DNA from: an archaeon
GTDB taxonomy: Archaea; Altiarchaeota; Altiarchaeia; IMC4; QMZM01
NCBI GenBank assembly: GCA_029933895.1
Contig: JAOZNG010000012.1
Coordinates: 1 to 15,342, forward strand
Length of the DNA: 15,342 bases
Direction of reading: 5' to 3'
Below are positions 1 through 7,338 of the stretch, piece after piece. The notes under the pieces were generated by a model. The model saw only the letters and a program-made list of their open reading frames with translations. It was not told the origin of the DNA and made no database searches. The translations under genes were made by a program, and so were the position numbers. Numbering within the stretch: the stretch's first letter is position 1; every line of letters starts with the position of its first letter.

Positions 1-46
1 CCTGAACGCAGTCTTTGACGCAAGCGGTGTAATCTCCCTAGACTAA
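1..46 (+). CDS. C-terminal tail of an unidentified protein (partial)
   Basis: From base 2 the plus strand reads LNAVFDASGVISLD and then TAA at 44-46. The other two plus frames stop within the first 20 bases. The residue mix looks like a real protein end, and a gene convergent with the Fae-Hps gene would fit. A T-rich run (49-62) follows the stop and could end its transcript. Fourteen residues are too few to name a family, so no function is proposed. Confidence 0.35.
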   Translation, partial: LNAVFDASGVISLD

Positions 47-59
47 GATTTTTACTTCT

Positions 60-1241
60 TTATTCCACGTGCACCCGTTTAAGGTCTATGTCTCCACCAA
101 TGAAATCCAGGAACTGCCGTACTGAGCCTTCAACGTCCCTGGACTGTGTGATGCTCCGCCCTACTATTATTATATCAGCACCCTCCTTTATCGCATCCGG
201 CGCAGTCTGGAAGTCTATTCCTCCTGCGACAGCAACCATCATCTTCGGGTTCGTCTTCTTCAACTCCTTGATGAGATGCCATCTCTGCTCCTGCCTGCCC
301 TCTGCGTCAACACACCTGTGGAGTATCAATATATCAGGCACATCCTTAAGCTCCTTCAACAAGGCAACAGGGTCTTCCACGTTCATGGTGTCTACTATCG
401 CGTAGATTCCCAGCCTGTGAGCCTCGTAGATGAACTTATCCAGCACCTCCGGGGCAGCTAGACCGGAGGATACTACGGCGTCAGCTCCCTCGTCATAGGC
501 TAAATCAACCTCCACCTGCCCCACGTCCAGGGTCTTCAGGTCAGCTATCACGAAATCGCTTTTAGTGACCTCCCTGATCTCTTTTATAACCTGGGACCCG
601 TATCTCTTAATTAAGGGAGTTCCCGCCTCCAGTATTATTTTGTCGCTTTTGGGAATCTGCTGTATAACCTTCTTAATTCTCTCTATGTCTGGGATATCTA
701 GTGCTATCTGGAGATAGGGTGTATTCCACTCCGGAAGTCTTGGTACCTTGAAGCCCATTATTGGATGCACCGCCCTGTCTTTATCGAATTTGATTTTATC
801 GACATTGGGGTAATCGGATAAAGCCCTTTTGAGGGCTAGTTTTGTTGCCCCGTAGTTATATTGGTATATCATCCTATAATCTATTGCCTCCGGGTGTATG
901 AATACGGAGACTATGACGACCCAGTCCTCTACCTTGTCTGCTGGTATAGTCTCCTCCTCCACTGAGTCCGCTATTGCTTTGGCGACGGCTGCCTGCGCGG
1001 GCCCGAATATTTTCTTCGCGTCCTCCATGGCCTGGACTGTCACCTTTGGCACTACAAGGGTGTATGGTTTCGCAGGAAGATTTGGTCTTATCACTGAGAG
1101 CAGGGGCGTGTGTCCCCTGGACAGCTGCGTGAGGCCGTTAGCGAATGCTTCGCCGACGACGCCCTCTTTTTCACCGATCATCAAATCAACATGCGCTACT
1201 TCATTACCTGAGCCAACAAGTGCTTCACCGATCTTGAACAT
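60..1241 (-). CDS. fae-hps: Bifunctional formaldehyde-activating enzyme / 3-hexulose-6-phosphate synthase (Fae-Hps)
   Basis: This 393-residue protein has an N-terminal Fae domain (about 1-165) fused to a C-terminal Hps domain (about 172-393). The Fae part carries [10 protein letters not shown] with His17, matching the catalytic histidine of known Fae. The Hps part is an OMPDC-like TIM barrel with EAGTP (205-209), DLKT (234-237), VAGG (338-341) and GRSI (361-364). In archaea the Hps half cleaves D-arabino-3-hexulose 6-phosphate to ribulose 5-phosphate plus formaldehyde, and the Fae half condenses formaldehyde with tetrahydromethanopterin. The fusion therefore supplies pentose phosphates and disposes of formaldehyde in the cytosol. 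The length matches archaeal fusions. The ATG at 1241 is chosen because it gives the canonical Fae N-terminus. No Shine-Dalgarno precedes it, and a TATA-like element lies 25-30 bp upstream, consistent with a leaderless message. It lies 50 bp downstream of pgk on the same strand. The stop is TAA. Confidence 0.96.
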   Translation of the reverse strand: MFKIGEALVGSGNEVAHVDLMIGEKEGVVGEAFANGLTQLSRGHTPLLSVIRPNLPAKPYTLVVPKVTVQAMEDAKKIFGPAQAAVAKAIADSVEEETIPADKVEDWVVIVSVFIHPEAIDYRMIYQYNYGATKLALKRALSDYPNVDKIKFDKDRAVHPIMGFKVPRLPEWNTPYLQIALDIPDIERIKKVIQQIPKSDKIILEAGTPLIKRYGSQVIKEIREVTKSDFVIADLKTLDVGQVEVDLAYDEGADAVVSSGLAAPEVLDKFIYEAHRLGIYAIVDTMNVEDPVALLKELKDVPDILILHRCVDAEGRQEQRWHLIKELKKTNPKMMVAVAGGIDFQTAPDAIKEGADIIIVGRSITQSRDVEGSVRQFLDFIGGDIDLKRVHVE

Positions 1242-1291
1242 TTTACATCAGTTGTATATAGTTGTATATTATACGAAGGATATCTTTTAAA
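1242..1291 (-). promoter_or_regulatory. Putative Fae-Hps promoter with repeated TATACAACT motif
   Basis: In the gene's orientation the spacer contains TATAATATA (plus 1265-1273), centred about 28 bp upstream of the ATG. This is the usual archaeal TATA distance if the transcript starts at or near the start codon. ATACAACT occurs twice in tandem just downstream of it. The 12-mer TTGTATATAGTT (1252-1263, plus strand) also occurs in the trpE promoter. A second A/T-rich box lies near 1283-1291, next to the pgk stop. This is inferred from spacing only. Confidence 0.4.
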
Positions 1292-2521
1292 TTAAAGCCT
1301 GAATTTCTTCTTGCTCTGCTTGAGTTCCTCTACTGCGGGGAGCTTGTATCCAGCTAGGAGGTTTACGCACGCGCTTCCCCCGGAGCTTATGTGCGTTATA
1401 TCCCCGTAGAGGTCTAGTTTTTTTGCTGCTGCTACTGTATGTCCTCCCCCGATAACAGAGAAAGCCTTGGATTCCGCGATAGCCTTCAGTATCTCCTCGG
1501 TGCCGTACTTGAATTCCGGGTCCTCGAATACACCCAGCGCGCCGTTGGCGAAGATAGTGCCCGAGTTCATCAGTATCTCCCTGTATTTCTCAACTGTGTT
1601 GTGGCCTATGTCGCTGATTTTATAGTTCTTGGGGAGGTCGCTTACCGGTATCTCCATTCTCTCCCCGTAGTGGTCCAGCGCCAGGTCAGATGGTAGTATT
1701 ATTCTGTCAGAGTACTCCTCCAGCAACTCCTTCCCTACGTCAATCTGGTCCACTATCTTCTTCCCCCTGATGAATTCTATGCTAGGCTCACCAATCCGGT
1801 AACCCTTAGCAACTAGTAGGATGTTGGCTACCACACCTCCTGCCAGGATGTATTCGGTGTCGTTGTTCAGGGCCTTCCTCGCTATCTTCAGGGAATCATC
1901 TGCCTTCGTACCCCCTAATACAAAGGTTATGGGCTTCTTTGGTTTCTTGAGTATGCCCTCTATTGTGTCTATCTCTTTCTGCATCAGCCTGCCTGCCAGC
2001 GACTTCATTACTACAGGGAATCCTATCACTGTAGGCTGGCTTCTGTGCGCGGTAGCGAAGGCGTCGTTTATGTATACGTCAAATAGGTTCTTTAGTTTCT
2101 GGACGATGAATGTTTTGGCTTGCACGTCACTTGGCCTGTTGAGCACTTCCTCGCTGTAGAAGCGGCAGTTTTCCAGCAGAATCAGGTCACCTTCTTCCAT
2201 TTCTTCCACCTCCCTGAGGACGTAGCTGCTGAATATGGAGTCCACGTATTTCACTTTTTTGCCCACTACTTCGCTTAGTCTTTCAGCGTGTCTCTCAAGG
2301 GTGGTGAAGTCCATGTCACCTGGCCTGCCCTGGTGTGCTAATACAACAGTCCTGGCTCCTGAATCAACCAGCTCCCTGAGGGTTTCCTTGTGGGAGTTGA
2401 ATCTCCGGTAGTCCATCAGCTCCCCTGTTTTTGGGTTTATGGGTGTGTTTATGTCTACCCTTAATAACACCCTTTTTCCCTTGAAGTCGTAGTCGTCCAT
2501 AGAGTATACCTGTTGCATCAT
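1292..2521 (-). CDS. pgk: Phosphoglycerate kinase, archaeal type
   Basis: The 409-residue protein interconverts 1,3-bisphosphoglycerate plus ADP and 3-phosphoglycerate plus ATP in glycolysis/gluconeogenesis in the cytosol. Visible family motifs are KRVLLRVDINTP (16-27; substrate-binding Arg and Asp), HQGRPG (63-68), LENCRFYSEE (116-125), NDAFATAHRSQPT (152-164), VLGGTKADDSLKIA (201-214), FANGALGVFEDPEF (324-337) and the nucleotide-binding GGGHTVAAA (358-366). GGGHT in place of the bacterial GGGDT is typical of archaeal enzymes. A GGAG Shine-Dalgarno (plus 2527-2530) sits 5 nt before the first ATG and 8 nt before the second (2516-2518), so the protein may begin at either of its two leading methionines. 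It is divergent from the ACT regulator and followed by fae-hps on the same strand, which could be co-transcribed. The stop is TAA. Confidence 0.97.
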   Translation of the reverse strand: MMQQVYSMDDYDFKGKRVLLRVDINTPINPKTGELMDYRRFNSHKETLRELVDSGARTVVLAHQGRPGDMDFTTLERHAERLSEVVGKKVKYVDSIFSSYVLREVEEMEEGDLILLENCRFYSEEVLNRPSDVQAKTFIVQKLKNLFDVYINDAFATAHRSQPTVIGFPVVMKSLAGRLMQKEIDTIEGILKKPKKPITFVLGGTKADDSLKIARKALNNDTEYILAGGVVANILLVAKGYRIGEPSIEFIRGKKIVDQIDVGKELLEEYSDRIILPSDLALDHYGERMEIPVSDLPKNYKISDIGHNTVEKYREILMNSGTIFANGALGVFEDPEFKYGTEEILKAIAESKAFSVIGGGHTVAAAKKLDLYGDITHISSGGSACVNLLAGYKLPAVEELKQSKKKFRL

Positions 2522-2603
2522 TTTTTCTCCTGTTGTTTTTTTAAGTTAGTCTTGTATTGTTTAATTATCTCTGTCTTTGAATAAAACAGGCTGCAGAGAA
2601 AAA
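2522..2603. promoter_or_regulatory. Divergent promoter region between pgk and the ACT regulator
   Basis: The sequence TTTAATTAT (2560-2568) is nearly symmetric. It lies about 40 bp from both the regulator ATG (2604) and the pgk ATG (2521), so it could act as a TATA element in either direction with leaders of about 15 nt. The pgk Shine-Dalgarno GGAG lies at 2527-2530 (minus strand). The promoter assignment is inference from composition and spacing. Confidence 0.3.
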
Positions 2604-3104
2604 ATGCTGGATTTGGAGAAATCTTTCGCCAGAAGGAAGGGACAGCTCAGGGTTGCTGAGTTTATCTTGAGGAATGGTTTAAGGGTTTCCCCTGAGGGGG
2701 GTCTCTACTTCAAGAGTGTTGAGGTCTCTCACACCTCCATAGCCAGGGTTTTGGATGTGGACAGGAGGCTTATCAGGGCCACAGTTGAGTCTATTTTGTC
2801 TGACAGCAGGTTGAGGGGCATCTACACTAAACTGGATTCCATGGTGTTGTTGAGGGATGTTGCTTCCGAGCTCGGCTTCGGAGCTATCGAGGTTATCCCG
2901 ACTGATGCCGCCTCCAGGGGTATTGTTGCCCAGATTACTGGGGTTGTTGCTGGAGCAGGTATCAGTGCGAGACAGATTACAACAGATGACCCTATGTTCG
3001 AGAACGCGAAGATGATTGTTGTGACCGAGAAACCATTACCTAGGGAACTTATAGACCGTATTCTGGAACTCCCTGAGGTGGAGAAGGTTGTGGTATTGAA
3101 TTGA
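2604..3104 (+). CDS. HTH-ACT domain predicted regulator of amino acid metabolism (COG2150-like)
   Basis: About 166 residues from the ATG at 2604. The N-terminal half (roughly residues 5-75) looks like a winged-helix/HTH region, with VSHTSIARVLDVDRRLIRAT forming the likely recognition part. The C-terminal half (about 90-166) is an ACT fold (GAIEVIP…GIVAQITGVVAGAGISARQI…ELPEVEKVVVLN). The layout matches the archaeal family COG2150, annotated as predicted regulators of amino acid metabolism, in which ACT domains usually bind amino acids. The ligand and target genes are not known from the sequence. The frame stays open 9 codons upstream to a TTG (2577), but ATG 2604 gives the more family-like N-terminus. 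Its closeness to the trp operon makes a regulatory link conceivable, but a large unrelated gene lies between them. The stop is TGA. Confidence 0.8.
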   Translation: MLDLEKSFARRKGQLRVAEFILRNGLRVSPEGGLYFKSVEVSHTSIARVLDVDRRLIRATVESILSDSRLRGIYTKLDSMVLLRDVASELGFGAIEVIPTDAASRGIVAQITGVVAGAGISARQITTDDPMFENAKMIVVTEKPLPRELIDRILELPEVEKVVVLN

Positions 3105-3148
3105 TGTTTTACCTGATTCTTAGGTGGATTACCTAATTTTTAGGTAAA
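3105..3148. terminator. Bidirectional terminator-like palindrome between convergent genes
   Basis: The 44-bp spacer is almost entirely inverted repeats. An inner hairpin is formed by TTAGGT (3120-3125) and ACCTAA (3131-3136) with a 5-nt loop, followed by TTTT. Outer arms TTTACCT (3108-3114) and AGGTAAA (3142-3148) can pair around it. ACCT and AGGT therefore alternate four times. The structure reads similarly on both strands, as expected for a shared terminator of two converging transcripts, although archaeal termination depends mostly on T-runs, which are short here. Confidence 0.5.
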
Positions 3149-5566
3149 CTATGTTCCGTAGTTACCATACCACTCCAGCTCAGCAGGCTTCTCTTTTTCT
3201 AGCATCTCCCTCCATTTCTCATCTGTGAGGCGGTCTCTCATGGGTTGCTTGAACTCGTAGTAGCTGAACACCGGACCAGCACCGACAAGAATCCGTCCGT
3301 CAGGGACTTTATAGGCTACCGCGATCAGTTTAACGTAGCCGACGCCTTCCTCCAAAACCTCTTTAGTGTTCTGGTCGGTATGTACATCCGCTACTACTGT
3401 CGTCTTCTTTGCTTTATCATCAACATCCGCTATGACACCCCCAAGGTTTTCCCCGAAGTCTTTGATGAATTCATAGTCTTCCTTAGTTAATTCCTTGTTC
3501 TCGAGTTCATCTATGGAGATGTTAACCAGCCGCTTAAGGATGCCCTCAAGGTTATCCAGCCGGTATTTCGCTTCAGTGTCCAAAACCTCCATCTCACTCA
3601 GGCCTCTGTTGGTCATCCTCGTCAGAGCCAGCAGCCTGTTATAGAACTCAGGGACCGGCTCCACGTACCCCACCACATCCTTTTCTGGCTGGGGTATAGC
3701 AACTCCCAGAGTCATTGTGTAACTCTGTTTAGCGTATAGTATGGTGTCGTGTCTGAGCTCAGTCCACGAAGCTAATGCAGTGGTTAATTCCTTATCCCTC
3801 CAGGCCTGTGTCTGCATGAATGATGGATAACCTGATGAATACTCTTTAAGAAGAGGCTTCAGGGCATAGAGCCAGCTCCAGTAGAGGTTCTTCTGCCAGT
3901 CCTCCTGGCTGAAGTTGCTGAATTCCTCCTGAAGTTCCATGAACCTTGTCTCATAGCTCGTGTTTCCGCCATCGTATTCTGTATCCCCCAGCTCAACTAA
4001 AAGCTCTCCGGCTCTGGTGGAACCTAGTAGGCTCATCACGTCCAGACCACGTGGGAAGCACCTAGCCGGTCCAGCATCAGTTAAGCACATCGTGAAAGGT
4101 TCACCGCTCCCGGAATACATTCCAACGCAGGGCGAAACCAGATTAGAGAACATGTAGCTGTCTGGGATGAAGCGTTGCCCCATCAGCCTGAATCCTTGGG
4201 TTTTCCCGAGAACCTGGTCTGCTTCCTTGACACTGAAGGGCGGCCAGAGGGTGGCTCCACCAGTCCCTCCATAGATTTTTGGCGTCCTGTATTCCGCAAG
4301 CTTAGCCTTCAGTTCACCTATTCCGGTTGTTGTCAGGTCTGCTGGCTGGAATCTGTCTCCGAAGACGTGGTTCATGGCCTCAATGTACTCATAAGGCCCC
4401 AGGTCATCGGATAAGCCTACATAGAAGGCTGTTACGGTATAGATCCGGTCCCATTTATTCATTAATTCCTGGTCTCCTGCGAATTCCGCTGCTATCAGCG
4501 AGGCCTGTATGGTCTGTATCCTGGCATCATACTCTGATATGAAAGCCTTACAAGGTGGAAAGGAATTGCATGCTTTTCCTTTATCTACCTGGTCTGTTCC
4601 CTTCAAGAGCATGCTAATCCTCCCATACCACATGAACGCCTTAAAGTAGTTCTTGAGTTTCTCTGACCGCGTGTAGTGTCCCCGTGGAACATACTGGCTG
4701 TAGTCTTCTTTGTAGATGAAGACTGGTGAATTGGAGAAGCCTTTGTGTTCCTCTATCAACTTTATTTCGGCCTCAACTTCTTCTTTCACATGGGAGGGCG
4801 CATCAAAGCTGTATTTCGCTAATTCTTCTTCCGTGAAGTAGGCGCTTTTTATTTCTGGGTTCTGGCACTCCCATTCACTTAGGTTGCATAGCTGATTCTC
4901 TTTTGGCTTTAGCAGGCTTAATCCGACTGCAAGATAAGCGGTATCTCTTTTGTATGCCTCCTTCAGGTCTCCTGAAGCAGCGTTGTATCCCTCAACAGAA
5001 CCCTTAAGCAACTCATTGCTGATGTTCCAGATTGCGTCGTAGAATTCCTTTTCCTCGATTTGCCTGAGGGTTTCATCGAACTGTATGTGGTAGAGGTGCA
5101 GTAGACTGTCGGATGTGATGAAGACTGGTATCTCCCGCTCCTTCAATATCTCGTATGGGTTTGTTATGTATTCCTCGCCTCTGTTGAAGGGGTTCTCCAT
5201 TACAGCGAAGCCGTTCTTCTCCAGCAGAGATATTGCTCCGTCACTTAACGTGATCTTCCCTCTGAAGTCGTTGAAGTTGCTTATGTCGGATGTCGCCAGC
5301 GGCAGATTGTATTGAGCGGTCTTTAACTCAACATCCAGGGGATCTGGGGTATAGTATCCTGTGAAGCTGATTCCTTCTGCTTCAACACCCGAGAGATTTA
5401 TCGGCTGGGTTATCAGGGTAGAGGGTGTGGTAGGTAGTGTTGTGGATACCATTGTGGAAGTTACGGTTGCTGTCGAGGATGTTGTGGTTTCAGGTGGTCG
5501 TTCAACACATCCAGTAAACAATAATCCGGTTAACAATACCAGGAGGAGAAGGGTTTTCGTTTTCAT
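3149..5566 (-). CDS. DUF3160 family secreted lipoprotein
   Basis: The 805-residue protein opens with a Lys-flanked hydrophobic signal (residues 1-19) ending in a lipobox-like FTGC with Cys20, so it is probably a lipid-anchored protein on the outer face of the membrane. A Thr/Ser-rich linker (about 27-52) follows, probably glycosylated or extended. The remainder matches my recollection of DUF3160: FITSDSLLHLYHIQFDETL (149-167), PRGHYTRSEKLKNYF (294-308), FPRGLDVMSLLGS (504-516) and ALASWTELRHDTILYAKQSY (598-617). Seven further cysteines (227, 234, 333, 339, 480, 494, 503) occur mostly as close pairs, suggesting disulfides. The biochemical function of this family is unknown to me and none is proposed. 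The stop is TAG, with a TAA three codons further on. The start lacks a Shine-Dalgarno and lies about 27 bp from a TATA-like box, suggesting a leaderless message. Confidence 0.85.
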   Translation of the reverse strand: MKTKTLLLLVLLTGLLFTGCVERPPETTTSSTATVTSTMVSTTLPTTPSTLITQPINLSGVEAEGISFTGYYTPDPLDVELKTAQYNLPLATSDISNFNDFRGKITLSDGAISLLEKNGFAVMENPFNRGEEYITNPYEILKEREIPVFITSDSLLHLYHIQFDETLRQIEEKEFYDAIWNISNELLKGSVEGYNAASGDLKEAYKRDTAYLAVGLSLLKPKENQLCNLSEWECQNPEIKSAYFTEEELAKYSFDAPSHVKEEVEAEIKLIEEHKGFSNSPVFIYKEDYSQYVPRGHYTRSEKLKNYFKAFMWYGRISMLLKGTDQVDKGKACNSFPPCKAFISEYDARIQTIQASLIAAEFAGDQELMNKWDRIYTVTAFYVGLSDDLGPYEYIEAMNHVFGDRFQPADLTTTGIGELKAKLAEYRTPKIYGGTGGATLWPPFSVKEADQVLGKTQGFRLMGQRFIPDSYMFSNLVSPCVGMYSGSGEPFTMCLTDAGPARCFPRGLDVMSLLGSTRAGELLVELGDTEYDGGNTSYETRFMELQEEFSNFSQEDWQKNLYWSWLYALKPLLKEYSSGYPSFMQTQAWRDKELTTALASWTELRHDTILYAKQSYTMTLGVAIPQPEKDVVGYVEPVPEFYNRLLALTRMTNRGLSEMEVLDTEAKYRLDNLEGILKRLVNISIDELENKELTKEDYEFIKDFGENLGGVIADVDDKAKKTTVVADVHTDQNTKEVLEEGVGYVKLIAVAYKVPDGRILVGAGPVFSYYEFKQPMRDRLTDEKWREMLEKEKPAELEWYGNYGT

Positions 5567-5767
5567 ATGAGTGATTTGGTTTTTTTTCTTTATATCCTTG
5601 TTTATATGTTTCGGCTACCGCCGGAAAAATAAGAGCCGCATTACATCTACCTCTTCCTTATGGGGGCTTCCCTCTCAATACAGCAGTTTTTCCATTCCCC
5701 CGAATACAACAACGTCCATATATAGACACTGTTGCATATTTATATACTCAATTGTATATAGTTACCC
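5567..5767. promoter_or_regulatory. Divergent promoter region between the DUF3160 gene and trpE
   Basis: This 201-bp gap separates divergent genes. On the minus strand GATATAAAG (plus 5588-5596) lies about 27 bp from the DUF3160 ATG, and a second CATATAAAC lies about 14 bp further out. On the plus strand TTTATATA (5739-5746) lies about 25 bp before the trpE ATG. The middle part (about 5620-5715) holds no gene that I can support. An open frame through it has no coding character and runs into trpE out of frame. Confidence 0.5.
5741..5760. promoter_or_regulatory. Palindrome over the trpE TATA region, possible trp operator
   Basis: TATATAC (5741-5747) and GTATATA (5754-5760) form a perfect 7-bp inverted repeat with a 6-bp spacer. 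It overlaps the predicted TATA box (5739-5746) and ends 8 bp before the trpE start codon, a place where a repressor would block TBP/TFB or RNA polymerase. The TGTACA box known for Methanothermobacter TrpY is not seen here. Regulation by tryptophan is inference. Confidence 0.35.
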
Positions 5768-7177
5768 ATGGATGGATTTGTTGTTAACCCAGTATACATT
5801 GAAATACAGGAAACAGACCCTGTGAAGGCATACAATGCAGTAAGGCAGAGAGAAAGCTACCTCCTGGAGTCAAGCGACGGAGGGGAGAAAGTAGCCAGAT
5901 ACAGCTTCATCGGATTCAACCCCTCACTCAAGATAGAGTACAGGAACAAAAAAATCAAGCTCGAAATAAAAGACCCTGAACTCTCAAACATTAATGTTAA
6001 GGGAGGAGACCCCATAGCTGCCACAAGAAACCTCATGCAACAGTTCCAGAAGATAACAGAAAAAACACCCAGGTTCTTCGGAGGGCTAGTAGGCTACTTC
6101 AGTTACGACATAAACCGCTACTACATCAACCTGAACGGAAACTCAAGAGATGATTTAAGGCATCCAGACTGCGAGTTCCTCCTAACAAAGAATAACATGG
6201 TATTCGACCACAAGCTGGGAAAAACATACCTCATATCACACCAATTCCACCCCAACATAGATAAGGAAGCAATCAAAAAAGAACTGAGAGAGATAAAGAA
6301 TGCCATAGCAGACGAAACAGACATCAAGGAACTGAGCGGAGCTGCTAAGAGGCTGTCATATGCATCCAATACAGGAGAGAAAAGATACACAAGGTCTGTT
6401 AGAGAAATCAAGGAACACATCAAGGCAGGGGATATATTCCAGGCTGTTCTATCGCAGAGGCTGGAAACGGAATACAGTGGAGATAAATTCCAGGTCTACA
6501 GGAAACTGAAGGAAATCAACCCCTCACCCTACATGTACTATCTGGAGCTGGGGGATAGGAGAATTGTTGGCTCCTCTCCCGAGATGCTTGCGAGGGTGGA
6601 AGACAGGAGGGTGGAAACCTACCCCATAGCGGGCACCAGACCAAGAGGTGGAGCCCCGGGAGAGGATGAAAGGCTTAGCAGAGAACTTCTCGGGGATGAG
6701 AAGGAGAGATCCGAGCACGTCATGCTGGTTGACTTGGGGAGAAACGACATAGGGAGGGTAGCTGAGTACGGCAGCGTGGAGGTCAGTAGATTCATGCAGG
6801 TGGAGAAGTACAGCCATGTGCAACATATTATCTCGGAGGTGAGGGGGGAGCTAAGGCAGGATATGGATTGCTTTGATGCGCTGAAGGCTGTTTTCCCAGC
6901 CGGGACCGTGTCAGGAGCTCCGAAGGTGAGGGCTATGGAAATCATCGACGACATAGAGCCCACCAGGAGAGGGATCTATGCAGGCTGCGTGGGGTATTTC
7001 TCATTCAACCAGAACATGGACACTGCCATCACAATAAGGACGATAGATTTTGAGGGGGATAGGGCATATATACAGGTCGGCGCTGGTATTGTAGCAGACT
7101 CTAACCCGGAAAAAGAATACGAGGAAACAATAAATAAAGGAAAGGCTATGCTAAAAGCAATTGAGGTTAAGGAATGA
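5768..7177 (+). CDS. trpE: Anthranilate synthase component I
   Basis: The 469-residue protein makes anthranilate from chorismate, using ammonia delivered by TrpG, as the first step of tryptophan synthesis. The N-terminal domain contains LLESSDG (32-38), the element that forms the tryptophan feedback site in this family, so end-product inhibition is expected. The chorismate-binding domain shows GDIFQAVLSQRL (221-232), NPSPYMYY (251-258), GSSPEML (268-274), IAGTRPRG (287-294), LGRNDIGRV (323-331), FPAGTVSGAPK (376-386) and GAGIVADSNPEKEYEE (438-453). These distinguish TrpE from aminodeoxychorismate synthase fairly well, also given the operon. No Shine-Dalgarno precedes the ATG and the TATA box is about 25 bp upstream, so the message is probably leaderless. 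Its TGA overlaps the ATG of a small ORF (ATGA). Confidence 0.97.
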   Translation: MDGFVVNPVYIEIQETDPVKAYNAVRQRESYLLESSDGGEKVARYSFIGFNPSLKIEYRNKKIKLEIKDPELSNINVKGGDPIAATRNLMQQFQKITEKTPRFFGGLVGYFSYDINRYYINLNGNSRDDLRHPDCEFLLTKNNMVFDHKLGKTYLISHQFHPNIDKEAIKKELREIKNAIADETDIKELSGAAKRLSYASNTGEKRYTRSVREIKEHIKAGDIFQAVLSQRLETEYSGDKFQVYRKLKEINPSPYMYYLELGDRRIVGSSPEMLARVEDRRVETYPIAGTRPRGGAPGEDERLSRELLGDEKERSEHVMLVDLGRNDIGRVAEYGSVEVSRFMQVEKYSHVQHIISEVRGELRQDMDCFDALKAVFPAGTVSGAPKVRAMEIIDDIEPTRRGIYAGCVGYFSFNQNMDTAITIRTIDFEGDRAYIQVGAGIVADSNPEKEYEETINKGKAMLKAIEVKE

Positions 7178-7338
7178 AAAAAGATAACTCAGATATCAGC
7201 CAAAAGATCAGTAATGGAATAATCGCCAGAGCTGGAAGGATCATAGATACTGCTAACATTTTTTGTATGCCTGGCTCTGTCTTTGGATACAATAATAAAC
7301 TATTATCCAGGGATATAATCCGGGGGTATATAAAATGA
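7174..7338 (+). CDS. Small 54-residue ORF coupled between trpE and trpG
   Basis: The trpE-trpG gap is filled exactly by an open frame. Its ATG (7174-7176) overlaps the trpE TGA as ATGA, and its own TGA (7336-7338) overlaps the trpG ATG (7335-7337) in the same way. GAGGT lies 6 nt before the ATG, an acceptable Shine-Dalgarno. The peptide begins MKKDNSDISQKISNG, continues with a more hydrophobic middle (GRIIDTANIFCMPGSVFG) and ends in a basic tail (RDIIRGYIK). It has one Cys, no Trp, and no convincing membrane helix or known motif. I do not recognise it. The double overlap matches the junction style of the rest of the operon, which is the main reason to believe it is translated. It might equally be only a coupling ORF that carries ribosomes from trpE to trpG. 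Confidence 0.5.
   Translation: MKKDNSDISQKISNGIIARAGRIIDTANIFCMPGSVFGYNNKLLSRDIIRGYIK

Noticed and set aside
2577..2603. TTG start for the HTH-ACT regulator
   Set aside because: The nine extra residues add nothing family-like, and the ATG at 2604 gives the better N-terminus.
5567..5767. TrpY-type TGTACA operator at trpE
   Set aside because: The box does not occur in this spacer.
5571..5825. 84-codon plus-strand open frame upstream of trpE
   Set aside because: It begins in the promoter region, overlaps the trpE start out of frame, and its composition (poly-Phe/Ser, no motif) is not protein-like.
6121..6963. Antisense open frames of 100-114 codons inside trpE
   Set aside because: They mirror a strongly conserved coding gene and have Ser/Leu-rich shadow composition. 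The same holds for antisense frames in trpG, trpD, trpC, trpB, trpA and trpB2.
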